DNA of 12,321 bases from Chlamydiae bacterium RIFCSPHIGHO2_12_FULL_27_8 (GTDB lineage Bacteria > Chlamydiota > Chlamydiia > Chlamydiales > SM23-39): assembly GCA_001796155.1 (NCBI GenBank), contig MGLU01000093.1, positions 1 to 12,321 of the forward strand, written 5' to 3'. This document shows, in pieces, positions 5,185 to 12,321 of the stretch. Numbering within the stretch: position 1 is the stretch's first letter; each line of letters opens with the position of its first letter. The notes under the pieces were generated by a model, which saw only the letters and a program-made list of their open reading frames with translations, was not told where the DNA came from and ran no database searches. Made by a program: the position numbers and the translations under genes.

Positions 5185-6546
5185 TTATCTACCTCTTATT
5201 TTAACTTTTTTCATAAATCCTTCATATCTTTGCGTAAGAAGATGTGATTCAACTTGCTTTGCTGTATCTAAAATAACTCCAACTAATATCAGCAGCGATG
5301 TTCCGCCGAAAAAGTGCGCGATTCTAGCATCTACTCCAAGTAATTTACTTACAATAGTTGGAAAAATAGCTATCAGTGCTAAAAATACACCACCGATTAA
5401 AGTAATTTTATTCATTGAGTTTTCTAAATAATCCTGTGTTGGTTTACCCTGTCTTATTCCCGGAATAAACGCCCCGTTTTTTTTCATATCGGAAGCAATT
5501 TGTTCGGGATTAAATTGCGATGCAGTCCAAAAGTATGTAAAAAATAATATTAACAATACATACAAAGTAAGATAGACCCAGCTTCCGGGAGATAAGTAGT
5601 AAGATACTTTACCAAAAACACTGTTTTTCCCTACTAACTGTCCAATTGTAGCCGGAAACATTAAAAAAGAAGAAGCAAAAATAACCGGTATTACTCCTGC
5701 ATAATTAATTTTTAAAGGTATATGTGAAGCACAGGCTGAATCTGTTGCTCCTCTTCTTGCATATTGCACCGGTATTTTTCTTTGACCTTGTATTACTAAA
5801 ATAGTTCCTACAATGATTAAAATAAATACTGATAATAATATTAATAGAGAAATAAATGATAGCTGCCCTGCATCCTGTGCTGAAAGGTTTAATTGTTTTA
5901 TAATAGATCCGATTGTTCCGGGAAGGGCCGCTAATATACCTGTAGTAATAATAAGACTAATTCCATTTCCAATACCTTTTTCTGTAATTTGCTCACCAAT
6001 CCACATTAAAAATACAACACCTGTACTCATGGTAACCATAATAGTGATGTAAAATAAAAGAGGTGTGCCATTAAAAGTAATATTTAAAATTTCACTTGCT
6101 ATTACACCGGGGTGTGACATATTCATATTTAATGCATATTTAGCTATTGCAAATGAATGACCTAAAGCTAAAATCATAGTTGCAAGTCTTGTATATTTGG
6201 TAATCTTTCTTTTAGCAGCTTCCGGATTTTCTCTAGTTTCTCTCTGGAATGATGGGATTATAGCAACAAGCAGCTGCATGATTATTGAAGCTGAAATATA
6301 TGGCATTATTCCAAGAGCCACCATTGTAAGCTGAGCGAAAGCTCCACCTGAAAAAAGATCCATTAACTGGAAAAGATTTTGGGACCCGCCGGTGGCTGCT
6401 TTAAAAACTTTTAGTGCAGCTTCCTGGTTAATGCCGGGAACAGGTATAAAGGAACCAATTCTACAAACTAATAGCAAAAGAAGTGTATATACAACCTTTT
6501 GTCTTAAATCATTTATAGAAAATATTTTTTTTATCGCATCAATCAT
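5185..6546 (-). CDS. secY: Preprotein translocase channel subunit SecY
   Basis: SecY is the membrane pore of the Sec translocon, working with SecE, SecG and SecA and with ribosomes for membrane insertion. The 453-residue product has about ten hydrophobic segments, starting with VVYTLLLLLVCRIGSFIPVPGI near residues 18-39. Family signatures include GIGNGISLIITTGI in the middle, the cytosolic loop GQRKIPVQYARRG, and the loop with FNPEQIASDMKKNGAFIPGIRQGKPT. The latter carries the ribosome- and SecA-binding region. The C-terminus is the basic KKVKIRGR. The length is close to Chlamydia SecY (about 457 as I recall). Its ATG overlaps the rplO stop (ATGA, 4 nt), indicating coupling. No adk or map gene follows. 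Confidence 0.98.
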   Translation of the reverse strand: MIDAIKKIFSINDLRQKVVYTLLLLLVCRIGSFIPVPGINQEAALKVFKAATGGSQNLFQLMDLFSGGAFAQLTMVALGIMPYISASIIMQLLVAIIPSFQRETRENPEAAKRKITKYTRLATMILALGHSFAIAKYALNMNMSHPGVIASEILNITFNGTPLLFYITIMVTMSTGVVFLMWIGEQITEKGIGNGISLIITTGILAALPGTIGSIIKQLNLSAQDAGQLSFISLLILLSVFILIIVGTILVIQGQRKIPVQYARRGATDSACASHIPLKINYAGVIPVIFASSFLMFPATIGQLVGKNSVFGKVSYYLSPGSWVYLTLYVLLILFFTYFWTASQFNPEQIASDMKKNGAFIPGIRQGKPTQDYLENSMNKITLIGGVFLALIAIFPTIVSKLLGVDARIAHFFGGTSLLILVGVILDTAKQVESHLLTQRYEGFMKKVKIRGR

Positions 6547-6992
6547 ATTGCTTTATATTTTAATTTTTTTTCTTCAATTTTAATAATAGCTAATTTTGAA
6601 AAATTATTTGCTTCAAAACTAACCTTTTTTTCAATAAGGCCATTTGATAAAATTTTAAGTTTACCTTTAAAATTTTTATTTACATATTTTTTTTCTGAAA
6701 GAGTTTGAATGCTTACCGTCTCACCATCATTATATAATTTATTAATTTTATCAAAATTAATTGCAATAACCTTTTCTAAAAATCTTCCTCTAGTAAAACC
6801 TTTTGTAGGAAGTTTTTTAAAAAGTCTCATCTGGCCGCCCTCATATCCATAATGAGATTTATATCCTGATCTGGATTTTGCTCCCTTATGGCCTCTTCCA
6901 CATGTTTTACCTTTTCCGCATCCATTTCCTCTGCCAACTAATTTTTTACTTTTTCTTGCATAATGTGTATTTTTCAATTCTGATAATTTCAT
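6543..6992 (-). CDS. rplO: 50S ribosomal protein L15
   Basis: L15 is an assembly-stage protein threaded into 23S rRNA by a long glycine/basic N-terminal arm. That arm is visible at residues 13-60: RKSKKLVGRGNGCGKGKTCGRG, then KGAKSRSGY and YEGGQMRLFKKLPTKGF. The globular part follows from about residue 65. The length, 149 residues, is normal. The ATG at 6992 has a GAGGAG site inside the end of rpsE, with only 4 nt between the rpsE stop and this start. L30 (rpmD), which separates S5 and L15 in many bacteria, is missing. Confidence 0.97.
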   Translation of the reverse strand: MKLSELKNTHYARKSKKLVGRGNGCGKGKTCGRGHKGAKSRSGYKSHYGYEGGQMRLFKKLPTKGFTRGRFLEKVIAINFDKINKLYNDGETVSIQTLSEKKYVNKNFKGKLKILSNGLIEKKVSFEANNFSKLAIIKIEEKKLKYKAI

Positions 6993-6996
6993 ATTA

Positions 6997-7473
6997 TTAA
7001 ACTCCTCTCTCGCTCAATATGTCTTTTTTCATCTTAAGCATTTTTAATGCTTTAAATGTTGCTTTAACTTGGTTGATCGGATTTGAAGAACCCTGACTTT
7101 TTGCAACAATATTTTTAATTCCGGCAAGTTCAAAAACAGATCTAATTTTTCCACCTGCTATAACCCCGGTACCTTCACGTGCAGGTTTCATTAAAAGTTT
7201 AGCTCCGTCCCAACTAACGAATATTTCATGAGGTATTGTACCATTATCAATATCAAATGTAATAATATTTTTTTTAGCTGCTTCCGAACCTTTTCTTATA
7301 GCGTCCGATACTTCATTTGCTTTTGCAAACCCATATCCTACTCTTCCATTTGAATCACCAATTAATATTAGTGCTGAAAATGAAAATTTTCTACCGCCTT
7401 TAACAACTTTCGCACATCTATTAATGTAGAGTACTTTCTCTTCAAATTCACTAGTTTGATTATCTTTTGCCAT
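6997..7473 (-). CDS. rpsE: 30S ribosomal protein S5
   Basis: S5 supports decoding accuracy and lies at the mRNA entry side of the 30S subunit. The 158-residue product has the N-terminal double-stranded-RNA-binding fold, with VVKGGRKFSFSALILIGDSNGRVGYG at about 23-48 and a KANEVSDAIRKGSEAAKKN helix. The C-terminal GTGVIAGGKIRSVFELAGI and SQGSSNPINQVKA blocks are complete. The N-terminus is short. It starts 17 nt after the rplR stop and is followed directly by rplO. No alteration is seen in the conserved motifs. Confidence 0.98.
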   Translation of the reverse strand: MAKDNQTSEFEEKVLYINRCAKVVKGGRKFSFSALILIGDSNGRVGYGFAKANEVSDAIRKGSEAAKKNIITFDIDNGTIPHEIFVSWDGAKLLMKPAREGTGVIAGGKIRSVFELAGIKNIVAKSQGSSNPINQVKATFKALKMLKMKKDILSERGV

Positions 7474-7490
7474 ATCTCTTTTACCTTAAT

Positions 7491-7850
7491 TTAAAATTTA
7501 AGTCCTGCTTCACGAGCACCCTGTGCAAACTCATGAATAACTCCATGATATTTATATCTGCCTCTATCAAAAACAACATTTTCAATATTGTTGGTTTTAG
7601 CCATTGAAGCAATTTTTTCTCCAAGCAGCTTTGCATTTTCTTTAGATTTATTTTTAATATCTTTTTTTGATGATGTACCTGCAGCACAAATTGTCTTATG
7701 ATTTTCATCATCAATAATTTGTGCAAATAAATGTCTATTTGATTTAAAAATAGTAAGTCTTGGTTTTGATTCACTACCTTTAGTTTTTTTTCTTACTCTA
7801 AAAACTCTTCTTTCTCTAGATATTTTTCTTTTTTTTAAATTATTAAACAT
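7491..7850 (-). CDS. rplR: 50S ribosomal protein L18
   Basis: L18 binds 5S rRNA together with L5 and L25 and helps dock it in the central protuberance. The product of 119 residues has a basic N-terminal arm (MFNNLKKRKISRERRVFRVRKK), then SKPRLTIFKSNRHLFAQIIDD. It ends with the conserved VVFDRGRYKYHGVIHEFAQG and AREAGLKF. The ending matches my memory of chlamydial L18, including the KYHGV block. The start ATG at 7850 is 7 nt after the rplF stop, with TAGGT overlapping that stop as the ribosome-binding site. Confidence 0.97.
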   Translation of the reverse strand: MFNNLKKRKISRERRVFRVRKKTKGSESKPRLTIFKSNRHLFAQIIDDENHKTICAAGTSSKKDIKNKSKENAKLLGEKIASMAKTNNIENVVFDRGRYKYHGVIHEFAQGAREAGLKF

Positions 7851-7857
7851 TTTTTAC

Positions 7858-8406
7858 CTATTTACCTGTTTTAGCAGTTTTACCTGCTTTTTTACGAACA
7901 TACTCGTCTTTATATCGTATACCTTTGCCTTTGTACGGCTCCGGCGGTCTAATTGCTCTTACTTCAGCTGCAAATTGACCAACTTTCTGTTTGTCAAATC
8001 CGCTAATTTCAATTTCAACTGATTTATTTATCTTTACTATAATACCATTTGGTATCTCTATTTGAGTCGGATGTGAATAACCAATCTGCAAATCAACAAA
8101 ATTTCCTTTTAACTGAGCTCTATAACCAACACCAATCAATTGAAGGTCTTTTTTAAAACCCTCTGAAAGACCATTAATCATATTTTTAATTAATGCCCAA
8201 TAAAGTCCATGGTCTGCTCTGTCCAGTTTTGCATTTTTATCAACTACAACTAATATTTCATTATCAGAGTGTTCAATTTTCAATCCCGGTTTAACTTTTA
8301 AATCCAAAGATCCTTTTGAAGATTTTACATTTATCAAATCTTCTTTTACAAGCTTTACTTCTATTCCTTTCGGCAGCACTATCGGCTGTTTACCTAGTCT
8401 TGACAT
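7858..8406 (-). CDS. rplF: 50S ribosomal protein L6
   Basis: L6 lies near the sarcin-ricin loop and the GTPase-associated centre of the large subunit. The 182-residue product begins MSRLGKQPIVLPKGIEVKL and has the two tandem alpha/beta repeats typical of L6. The C-terminal signature is complete: AAEVRAIRPPEPYKGKGIRY, then KDEYVRKKAGKTAKTGK. The length is normal. The start is 12 nt after the rpsH stop. No unusual features are seen apart from the AT-driven preference for Lys and Ile. Confidence 0.98.
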   Translation of the reverse strand: MSRLGKQPIVLPKGIEVKLVKEDLINVKSSKGSLDLKVKPGLKIEHSDNEILVVVDKNAKLDRADHGLYWALIKNMINGLSEGFKKDLQLIGVGYRAQLKGNFVDLQIGYSHPTQIEIPNGIIVKINKSVEIEISGFDKQKVGQFAAEVRAIRPPEPYKGKGIRYKDEYVRKKAGKTAKTGK

Positions 8407-8418
8407 TCTTATACCCCT

Positions 8419-8808
8419 TTACCATATGTAACACAGAACTTCACCACCAACTTTTTCTCTTCTAGCTGACGCATCATCTAGAATACCTTTTGAGGTTGAT
8501 AGTATTGCTATACCTATTCCATTTAAAACAACAGGAATGCTTTCAAGAGTTTTGTAAATTCTTTTTCCCGGTTTTGATATTCTTTTTAAAGTTTTAATTA
8601 TTGGATTGCGTTTTGAATATTTTAAAAAAATTCTCATTTTTCTTTTATCTTGATTCACAATAAAATTTTCAATAAATCCTTTTTCTTTCATAATTTCAGC
8701 AATTTTAATTTTTACTTTGCTGACATATATATCTACATATTTATGTTGTGATTTCTGAGCATTTCTAACTTTTGTTAAAAATTCTGCAATCGGATCATTA
8801 AATGACAT
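8419..8808 (-). CDS. rpsH: 30S ribosomal protein S8
   Basis: S8 is a primary 16S rRNA-binding protein needed for 30S platform assembly; in E. coli it also represses its own operon. The 129-residue product starts MSFNDPIAEFLTKVRNAQ and ends with the conserved GIAILSTSKGILDDASARRE and KVGGEVLCYIW. The reading frame is open 24 codons further upstream, but that extension lies inside the end of rplE and does not look like S8. The chosen ATG at 8808 has GGAG at 8820-8823 and gives the family length. It follows rplE by 16 nt. S14 (rpsN), normally between L5 and S8, is absent. Confidence 0.97.
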   Translation of the reverse strand: MSFNDPIAEFLTKVRNAQKSQHKYVDIYVSKVKIKIAEIMKEKGFIENFIVNQDKRKMRIFLKYSKRNPIIKTLKRISKPGKRIYKTLESIPVVLNGIGIAILSTSKGILDDASARREKVGGEVLCYIW

Positions 8809-8824
8809 GTTTGTTTCTACTCCA

Positions 8825-9364
8825 TTAACTTTGTTTAAAAGGAAATCCAAAACCTTGCAGAAGTTCAATACACTCCTCATCGGTTTTAGCTGTTGTTACT
8901 AATGTAATATTCATCCCTTGAGTTCTTTTTACTTCGTCCAAATTGATTTCAGGGAAAACCTGCTGATCATCTATTCCAAGGGAATATGATCCCCTACCAT
9001 CACATTTAGGTTTAAAACCTCTAAAATCTTTTATTCTTGGGGTAACAATATTACAAAATCTATCCAAAAAATCATACATTCTTGTTTTTCTTAGTGTAAC
9101 TTTAAGTCCAACAACTTGATCTTCTCTCAATTTAAAATTTGATACAGCATTTTTAGATTTTGTCATTACAGGTTTTTGTCCTGCAATTAATGATAGTTCT
9201 TTAAGATGCTGCTGAATAAATGCTTTATCTTTCACAGCTTCATTTAATCCCATGCTAATTACAATTTTCTTTAATATCGGAAGTTCAAACTCATTTTTAT
9301 TTTTATACTTATTTTTTAATGCCGGTTTGATTTCATTTAAATACTTAGCTTTAAGTCTTGACAT
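8825..9364 (-). CDS. rplE: 50S ribosomal protein L5
   Basis: L5 anchors 5S rRNA and contacts P-site tRNA and the 30S head. The 179-residue product has the family landmarks: [17 protein letters not shown] near residues 30-46, then [45 protein letters not shown] lies in the middle, with the C-terminal [15 protein letters not shown] and LLQGFGFPF. The length is normal. Its ATG at 9364 lies 7 nt after the rplX stop. It is followed by rpsH rather than rpsN. Confidence 0.98.
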   Translation of the reverse strand: MSRLKAKYLNEIKPALKNKYKNKNEFELPILKKIVISMGLNEAVKDKAFIQQHLKELSLIAGQKPVMTKSKNAVSNFKLREDQVVGLKVTLRKTRMYDFLDRFCNIVTPRIKDFRGFKPKCDGRGSYSLGIDDQQVFPEINLDEVKRTQGMNITLVTTAKTDEECIELLQGFGFPFKQS

Positions 9365-9371
9365 TTCCTAC

Positions 9372-9701
9372 CTATTTAACTTTTTTAATTTCTCTAAAAA
9401 CTACTTCTTTTCCATTTTTTAAATAAAAAAGCTTCTTTTTATCTTTTTGTACTTTTACTTTTAATTTAATTTTTTCTGCATCATCTCCTACAAGGACAAC
9501 ATTTGAAATATGTATAGGTCTTTCAATATTCACAATATTTGATTTTTGTACTTGAGATCCGCTTTTTAAATGTTTTTTTCTAACATTTATTCCATTTATA
9601 ATTACTCTATCTTCAGATCTAGAAAGTATTTCGCCTACTTTACCTTTATCATTCCCTGCGATAATTTTAACTTTATCGCCTTTTTTTAGCCACTTACTCA
9701 T
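9372..9701 (-). CDS. rplX: 50S ribosomal protein L24
   Basis: L24 is an assembly initiator that binds 23S rRNA early, near the exit tunnel. The 109-residue product begins [23 protein letters not shown], a KOW-type motif, and contains VIINGINVRKKHLK. The frame extends nine codons upstream, but the ATG at 9701 gives the family N-terminus and has AGAGGT at 9708-9713, six bases before it. This ATG overlaps the rplN stop by one base (TAATG), so translation is probably coupled. The C-terminal half is Lys-rich and divergent, as is common for L24. Confidence 0.96.
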   Translation of the reverse strand: MSKWLKKGDKVKIIAGNDKGKVGEILSRSEDRVIINGINVRKKHLKSGSQVQKSNIVNIERPIHISNVVLVGDDAEKIKLKVKVQKDKKKLFYLKNGKEVVFREIKKVK

Positions 9702-10069
9702 TATATTACCTCTGGTGCTAATGAACATATTTTAATAAAACCGCATTCTCTAACTTCTCCTGCTACAGATCCAAAAATTCTCGTGCCTTTTGGTTCATTT
9801 TTATCACCAATTATTACACAGCTGTTGTCATAAAATTTCAATTTAGATCCATCTTTTCTACTTATTTTAGCTTTTGTTCTTACAATTACTGCTTTAACTT
9901 TTTCGCCTTTTTTTACAGAACCTTTCGGATCAGCATCTTTTACTGCACAAACAATAATGTCACCAATTTGAGCATATCTTCTTTTTGATCCGCCAAGAAC
10001 TCTAAAACATCTTACCCTTTTAGCTCCTGTATTATCTGCAACCAGCAATTCTGTTTCTTCTTGAATCAT
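9701..10069 (-). CDS. rplN: 50S ribosomal protein L14
   Basis: L14 lies at the subunit interface, forms an intersubunit bridge and is the binding site of the silencing factor RsfS. The 122-residue product is highly conserved: [41 protein letters not shown], and the C-terminal [14 protein letters not shown] and SLAPEVI. The length is exactly the family norm. The start is 14 nt after the rpsQ stop, and its stop shares a base with the rplX ATG. Confidence 0.99.
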   Translation of the reverse strand: MIQEETELLVADNTGAKRVRCFRVLGGSKRRYAQIGDIIVCAVKDADPKGSVKKGEKVKAVIVRTKAKISRKDGSKLKFYDNSCVIIGDKNEPKGTRIFGSVAGEVRECGFIKICSLAPEVI

Positions 10070-10083
10070 CTTTTTACCTTTTT

Positions 10084-10326
10084 TTATGAAGCTTTAACTA
10101 TTCTAAATCTTTTTAATTTTGATAAAGGTCTAGTTTCCATAATCTGAACTTTCTGACCAATTTTTGCACTATTGTTTTCATCATGTGCATAAACTTTTTT
10201 CCATTTTTCTATTACTTTACCATATTTTGGATGTCTTAATTTTCTAACAACTTTTACCACTACAGTATTTTGCATTTTGTCGGAAACAACTATTCCATCT
10301 AAAATTTTTCTTGTATTTCTTTCCAT
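10084..10326 (-). CDS. rpsQ: 30S ribosomal protein S17
   Basis: S17 is a small OB-fold protein that binds 16S rRNA early in 30S assembly. The 80-residue product shows the family pattern: [21 protein letters not shown] at residues 6-26, then RHPKYGKVI and the basic [10 protein letters not shown] loop. [18 protein letters not shown] follows near the C-terminus. It begins 2 nt after the rpmC stop, so translation is probably coupled. Confidence 0.97.
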   Translation of the reverse strand: MERNTRKILDGIVVSDKMQNTVVVKVVRKLRHPKYGKVIEKWKKVYAHDENNSAKIGQKVQIMETRPLSKLKRFRIVKAS

Positions 10327-10328
10327 AT

Positions 10329-10529
10329 CTAACCTTGTTTATTATTTTCTGTTAAAATTGTAAGTATTCTTGCCTTCTCTTTTTTTAATGCTTTCAGCAT
10401 ATGAGGTTTTTCTATTTTTCTAGAAAGTTTAAGCTCATTTTTTAAAGCATAGAGTTCTTTTTCGATTTCATTTATTCTTTCATTTAATCTTTCTGATTTT
10501 TCTTGTCTTATTTCTTGTAATTTTAACAT
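10329..10529 (-). CDS. rpmC: 50S ribosomal protein L29
   Basis: L29 is a two-helix protein at the polypeptide exit, next to L23, close to where trigger factor and SRP dock. The 66-residue product is a helical hairpin: [20 protein letters not shown], then [20 protein letters not shown] and a final helix with the family pattern [14 protein letters not shown]. Sequence similarity in L29 is always low, so identity relies partly on its position between rplP and rpsQ, where it is expected. It starts 2 nt after the rplP stop. Confidence 0.94.
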   Translation of the reverse strand: MLKLQEIRQEKSERLNERINEIEKELYALKNELKLSRKIEKPHMLKALKKEKARILTILTENNKQG

Positions 10530-10531
10530 AT

Positions 10532-10951
10532 TTATACCCTTTCAACTCTTTCAACAAATCTTGTTTTTATAGGCAATTTTGCAGCTGCCAGTCTTAATGC
10601 TTTTTTTGCTTCTTCTTTTGAAACATTGGCAACTTCTATAAGAACTCTGCCAGGTCTCACTACAGCTACCCAAGCATAAGGAGCTCCCTTACCTTTTCCC
10701 ATTCTTGTTTCAGCAGGTTTTTTTGTAATCGGTTTATCCGGAAAAATTCTAATCCAAACTTGACCTTTTCTTGCAAATGTTCTTGATATTGTAACACGGC
10801 AAGCTTCGATCTGCTGAGATGTTACCCAACCTCTATCTAATGCCTGCATTCCAAAATCGCCAAAATCAACAAACTGTGCACCTTTTGTTAAACCTTTACA
10901 CTGTCCCTTTTGATGTTTTCTATGCTTCGTTCTAGCCGGAAGTAATGCCAT
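10532..10951 (-). CDS. rplP: 50S ribosomal protein L16
   Basis: L16 organises the A-site region of the peptidyl transferase centre. The 139-residue product has the expected blocks: [10 protein letters not shown] at 7-16, [19 protein letters not shown], then RVTISR. These are followed by [20 protein letters not shown] and [10 protein letters not shown], ending FVERVERV. This wording closely follows my memory of chlamydial L16. The ATG at 10951 has AGGAGC a few bases upstream. It lies 15 nt after the rpsC stop. Confidence 0.98.
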   Translation of the reverse strand: MALLPARTKHRKHQKGQCKGLTKGAQFVDFGDFGMQALDRGWVTSQQIEACRVTISRTFARKGQVWIRIFPDKPITKKPAETRMGKGKGAPYAWVAVVRPGRVLIEVANVSKEEAKKALRLAAAKLPIKTRFVERVERV

Positions 10952-10966
10952 TTTTAGCTCCTTATT

Positions 10967-11590
10967 TTATTCTTCGCCTTTATTAATCCAGATTTTTACA
11001 CCAATACTTCCATATGTAGTATGCGCTGTATTAGCAGCGTAATCTATATCCGCTCTTAAAGTATGTAGTGGTACTCTTCCCTCTTTATACCATTCTGTTC
11101 TTGCAATTTCTGCTCCGCCGATTCTTCCTGAAAGCTGAACTTTTATGCCATGAGCTCCGGCATCCATTGTAGTTTGGATTGCTTTTTTCATTGCTCTTCT
11201 AAAAGGTATTCTTCTTTCAATCTGTTTTGCAATTCCTTCACTAACTAACCTAGCATCCAAATCCGGTCTTTTAATTTCATCAATTTCAATCCAGATATCT
11301 TTACCGGTTAATTTTTTTAAATCATTTTTTAACGTATCAATTTCTGATCCCTTTTTACCTATAACAAGCCCCGGTCTTGCAGTATGAATTGTAACTTCAA
11401 CTTTTCCACTTGTTCTTTTAATAATAATTTTAGATGTTCCGACACATGCAGGTTGTTTTAATAAAAACTCTCTAATAATTCTATCTTCCTCTAATAAATC
11501 TCCAAACTCTTGCTTATTAGCATACCAATTTGAATCCCATTTTTTTCTTGTAACTAATCTAAATCCTATTGGTGATCCTTTCTGTCCCAT
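10967..11590 (-). CDS. rpsC: 30S ribosomal protein S3
   Basis: S3 lines the mRNA entry channel and contributes to helicase activity of the ribosome. The 207-residue product starts MGQKGSPIGFRLVTRKKWDS and holds a type II KH domain with GKKG at 78-81 (RPGLVIGKKGSEID). The C-terminal domain has RRAMKKAIQTTMDAGAHGIKV, GRIGGAEIARTEWYKEGRVP and LHTLRADIDYA. It ends soon after GVKIWINKGEE, so it lacks the long tail of some S3 proteins. The ATG directly abuts the rplV stop (TAAATG), so translation is very likely coupled. Confidence 0.98.
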   Translation of the reverse strand: MGQKGSPIGFRLVTRKKWDSNWYANKQEFGDLLEEDRIIREFLLKQPACVGTSKIIIKRTSGKVEVTIHTARPGLVIGKKGSEIDTLKNDLKKLTGKDIWIEIDEIKRPDLDARLVSEGIAKQIERRIPFRRAMKKAIQTTMDAGAHGIKVQLSGRIGGAEIARTEWYKEGRVPLHTLRADIDYAANTAHTTYGSIGVKIWINKGEE

Positions 11591-11944
11591 TTACTTCTCC
11601 TCTTTCTTTTCACTATTAGCAACAACTATAGTAAAATGACTTGTTCTTTTTAAAACCGGAGCCGATCCACCCTTATTTTTTGGTTTAGCTCTTTTCAAAG
11701 TTGGTCCGCCATCTACTCTTATCTCATTAATTTTTAAATTCTCAACCCTTGCATCTAATTGGGTTTGTGCATTAGCAACAGCACTATTTAAAGTTTTTTT
11801 AAGTAGTCTTGCACCTTTTAAATTTGAGTTTTCAAGTTGAAAAATTGCGTCTTCAACTGACATTCCTCTAATTAAATCCGCAGCTCTTCTAGCTTTATAT
11901 GGACTAATTCTTACGAATTTTGTTTTTGCAACAGCTTTTTGCAT
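11591..11944 (-). CDS. rplV: 50S ribosomal protein L22
   Basis: L22 lines the narrow part of the nascent-peptide tunnel with a long beta hairpin. The 117-residue product has the N-terminal SPYKARRAADLIRGMSVEDA, then KTLNSAVANAQTQ. The hairpin region contains VDGGPTLKRAKPKNKGGSAPVLKRTSH. The C-terminus is a short charged tail (SEKKEEK), slightly longer than usual. The ATG at 11944 is 11 nt after the rpsS stop. Its ribosome-binding site (AGGG) touches that stop and lies directly after the (ACA)10 repeat of rpsS. Confidence 0.97.
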   Translation of the reverse strand: MQKAVAKTKFVRISPYKARRAADLIRGMSVEDAIFQLENSNLKGARLLKKTLNSAVANAQTQLDARVENLKINEIRVDGGPTLKRAKPKNKGGSAPVLKRTSHFTIVVANSEKKEEK

Positions 11945-11955
11945 TTTAACTTACC

Positions 11956-12255
11956 CTATGTTGTTGTTGTTGTTGTTGTTGTTGTTGTAGTTGCTTTTTT
12001 AAGTGGATGTCCTTTAAAAGTTCTTGTCGGAGAAAATTCACCTAATCTATGTCCGATCATATTTTCTGTAATCAAAACCGGAATAAATTTTCTTCCATTA
12101 TGAACTTCAAATGATACACCAACCATTTCAGGAATAATCATAGATCTTCTAGAATATGTTTTTATCGGTTTTTTATTTTTTTCATTTGTAGCTCTAATTA
12201 TTTTGTCCATTAGAAAATGATCAACAAATGGTCCTTTTTTTAATGATCTTGCCAT
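11956..12255 (-). CDS. rpsS: 30S ribosomal protein S19 with poly-Thr tail
   Basis: S19 is in the 30S head, pairs with S13, and its C-terminal tail approaches the A- and P-site tRNAs. The conserved body is complete: [57 protein letters not shown] and [15 protein letters not shown], reaching residue 87. The protein then continues Ala plus eleven threonines. Ten of these are ACA and one is ACT. Chlamydia S19, as I recall, ends within a residue or two of HPVKK, so this tail is an extra of about twelve residues created by triplet expansion just before the TAG stop. The ATG at 12255 has AAGGT upstream, after the rplB stop. Confidence 0.98.
   Translation of the reverse strand: MARSLKKGPFVDHFLMDKIIRATNEKNKKPIKTYSRRSMIIPEMVGVSFEVHNGRKFIPVLITENMIGHRLGEFSPTRTFKGHPLKKATTTTTTTTTTT
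11959..11988 (-). repeat. (ACA)10 triplet repeat at the rpsS 3' end
   Basis: Ten perfect ACA codons, 30 nt, immediately precede the TAG stop and encode ten of the eleven C-terminal threonines of S19. It is the longest simple repeat in the window. Changes in copy number would keep the frame and only lengthen or shorten the tail. Confidence 0.95.
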
Positions 12256-12266
12256 AATATTACCTT

Positions 12267-12321
12267 CTATCTACCTTTTCTTTTTTTCAAAATCATTTTA
12301 TTGACTTTATTCTTTACAGTT
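12267..12321 (-). CDS. rplB: 50S ribosomal protein L2, C-terminal end (partial)
   Basis: The minus-strand frame entering at the window edge reads [17 protein letters not shown] and stops at TAG (12269-12267). The basic [11 protein letters not shown] fits the usual L2 ending of the NKFIVRRRxK type. Position supports this, since rplB precedes rpsS in S10 operons. L2 is central to peptidyl transferase assembly, but only its last 17 residues are visible. The gap to the rpsS ATG is 11 nt and contains AAGGT, the rpsS ribosome-binding site. Confidence 0.85.
   Translation of the reverse strand, partial: TVKNKVNKMILKKRKGR

Noticed and set aside
7481..7774. 97-codon minus-strand reading frame overlapping rplR
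   Set aside because: It is another frame of the L18 gene; the L18 frame carries the conserved family motifs.
8809..8880. 24-codon upstream extension of rpsH
   Set aside because: It overlaps the end of rplE and does not resemble S8; the internal ATG at 8808 has a GGAG site and gives the family N-terminus.
9702..9728. Nine-codon upstream extension of rplX
   Set aside because: It overlaps rplN; the ATG at 9701 has AGAGGT upstream, forms a TAATG junction and gives the standard L24 start.
1..12321. CRISPR array, insertion sequence or transposase
   Set aside because: No regularly spaced repeats, terminal inverted repeats or transposase-like protein were seen; the only repeats are triplet runs, one 18-bp duplication and short motifs.

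Overview
The window is AT-rich (roughly 30% G+C by eye). It is dominated by one long minus-strand cluster, an almost uninterrupted run of translation genes from the S10, spc and alpha operons. In transcription order, from high to low coordinates, it reads: rplB (3' end only), rpsS, rplV, rpsC, rplP, rpmC, rpsQ, rplN, rplX, rplE, rpsH, rplF, rplR, rpsE, rplO, secY, rpsM, rpsK, rpoA, rplQ, gapA, then an uncharacterised gene. rpsN is absent between rplE and rpsH, rpmD between rpsE and rplO, and adk, map, infA and rpmJ between secY and rpsM. gapA directly follows rplQ. As I recall it, this is the arrangement in Chlamydia and its relatives. The wording of RpoA, L16, S13, L17 and L22 also fits Chlamydiota. 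The low G+C suggests an environmental lineage rather than Chlamydia itself, but I cannot name a genus.

Layout. Positions 1-84 hold a possible promoter with a perfect 16-bp palindrome, or alternatively the tail of an upstream gene. Positions 85-840 (+) encode a 251-residue protein with paired N-terminal cysteines and an R-x4-H motif typical of HEPN ribonuclease folds. Positions 841-963 have no gene but carry two TGTCCCA repeats one helical turn apart. A tRNA-Leu(UAA) gene lies at 964-1049 (-), with its 3' end facing the HEPN-like gene. Positions 1106-1705 (-) encode a protein that looks like a chlamydia-specific conserved protein. gapA follows at 1726-2730 with its own plausible promoter. From 2814 to the right edge is the ribosomal cluster, with gaps of 0 to 30 nt and several stop/start overlaps (TAATG, ATGA).

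The cluster genes supply ribosomal proteins of both subunits, the RNA polymerase alpha subunit and the SecY translocon channel. gapA adds a glycolytic enzyme. Three start sites were corrected: gapA (GTG at 2730), rpsH (ATG at 8808) and rplX (ATG at 9701). rpsK uses TTG.

Two features stand out. First, the same CAA/ACA triplet is expanded inside three ribosomal protein genes: (ACA)10 giving a poly-Thr tail on S19, (CAA)6 giving poly-Gln at the S11 N-terminus, and (ACA)4 in L17. Second, the left end looks like accessory DNA joined to the core genome at a tRNA gene and carries the HEPN-like protein. That protein is the best candidate here for an undescribed defence or toxin function, though this rests on motifs only.
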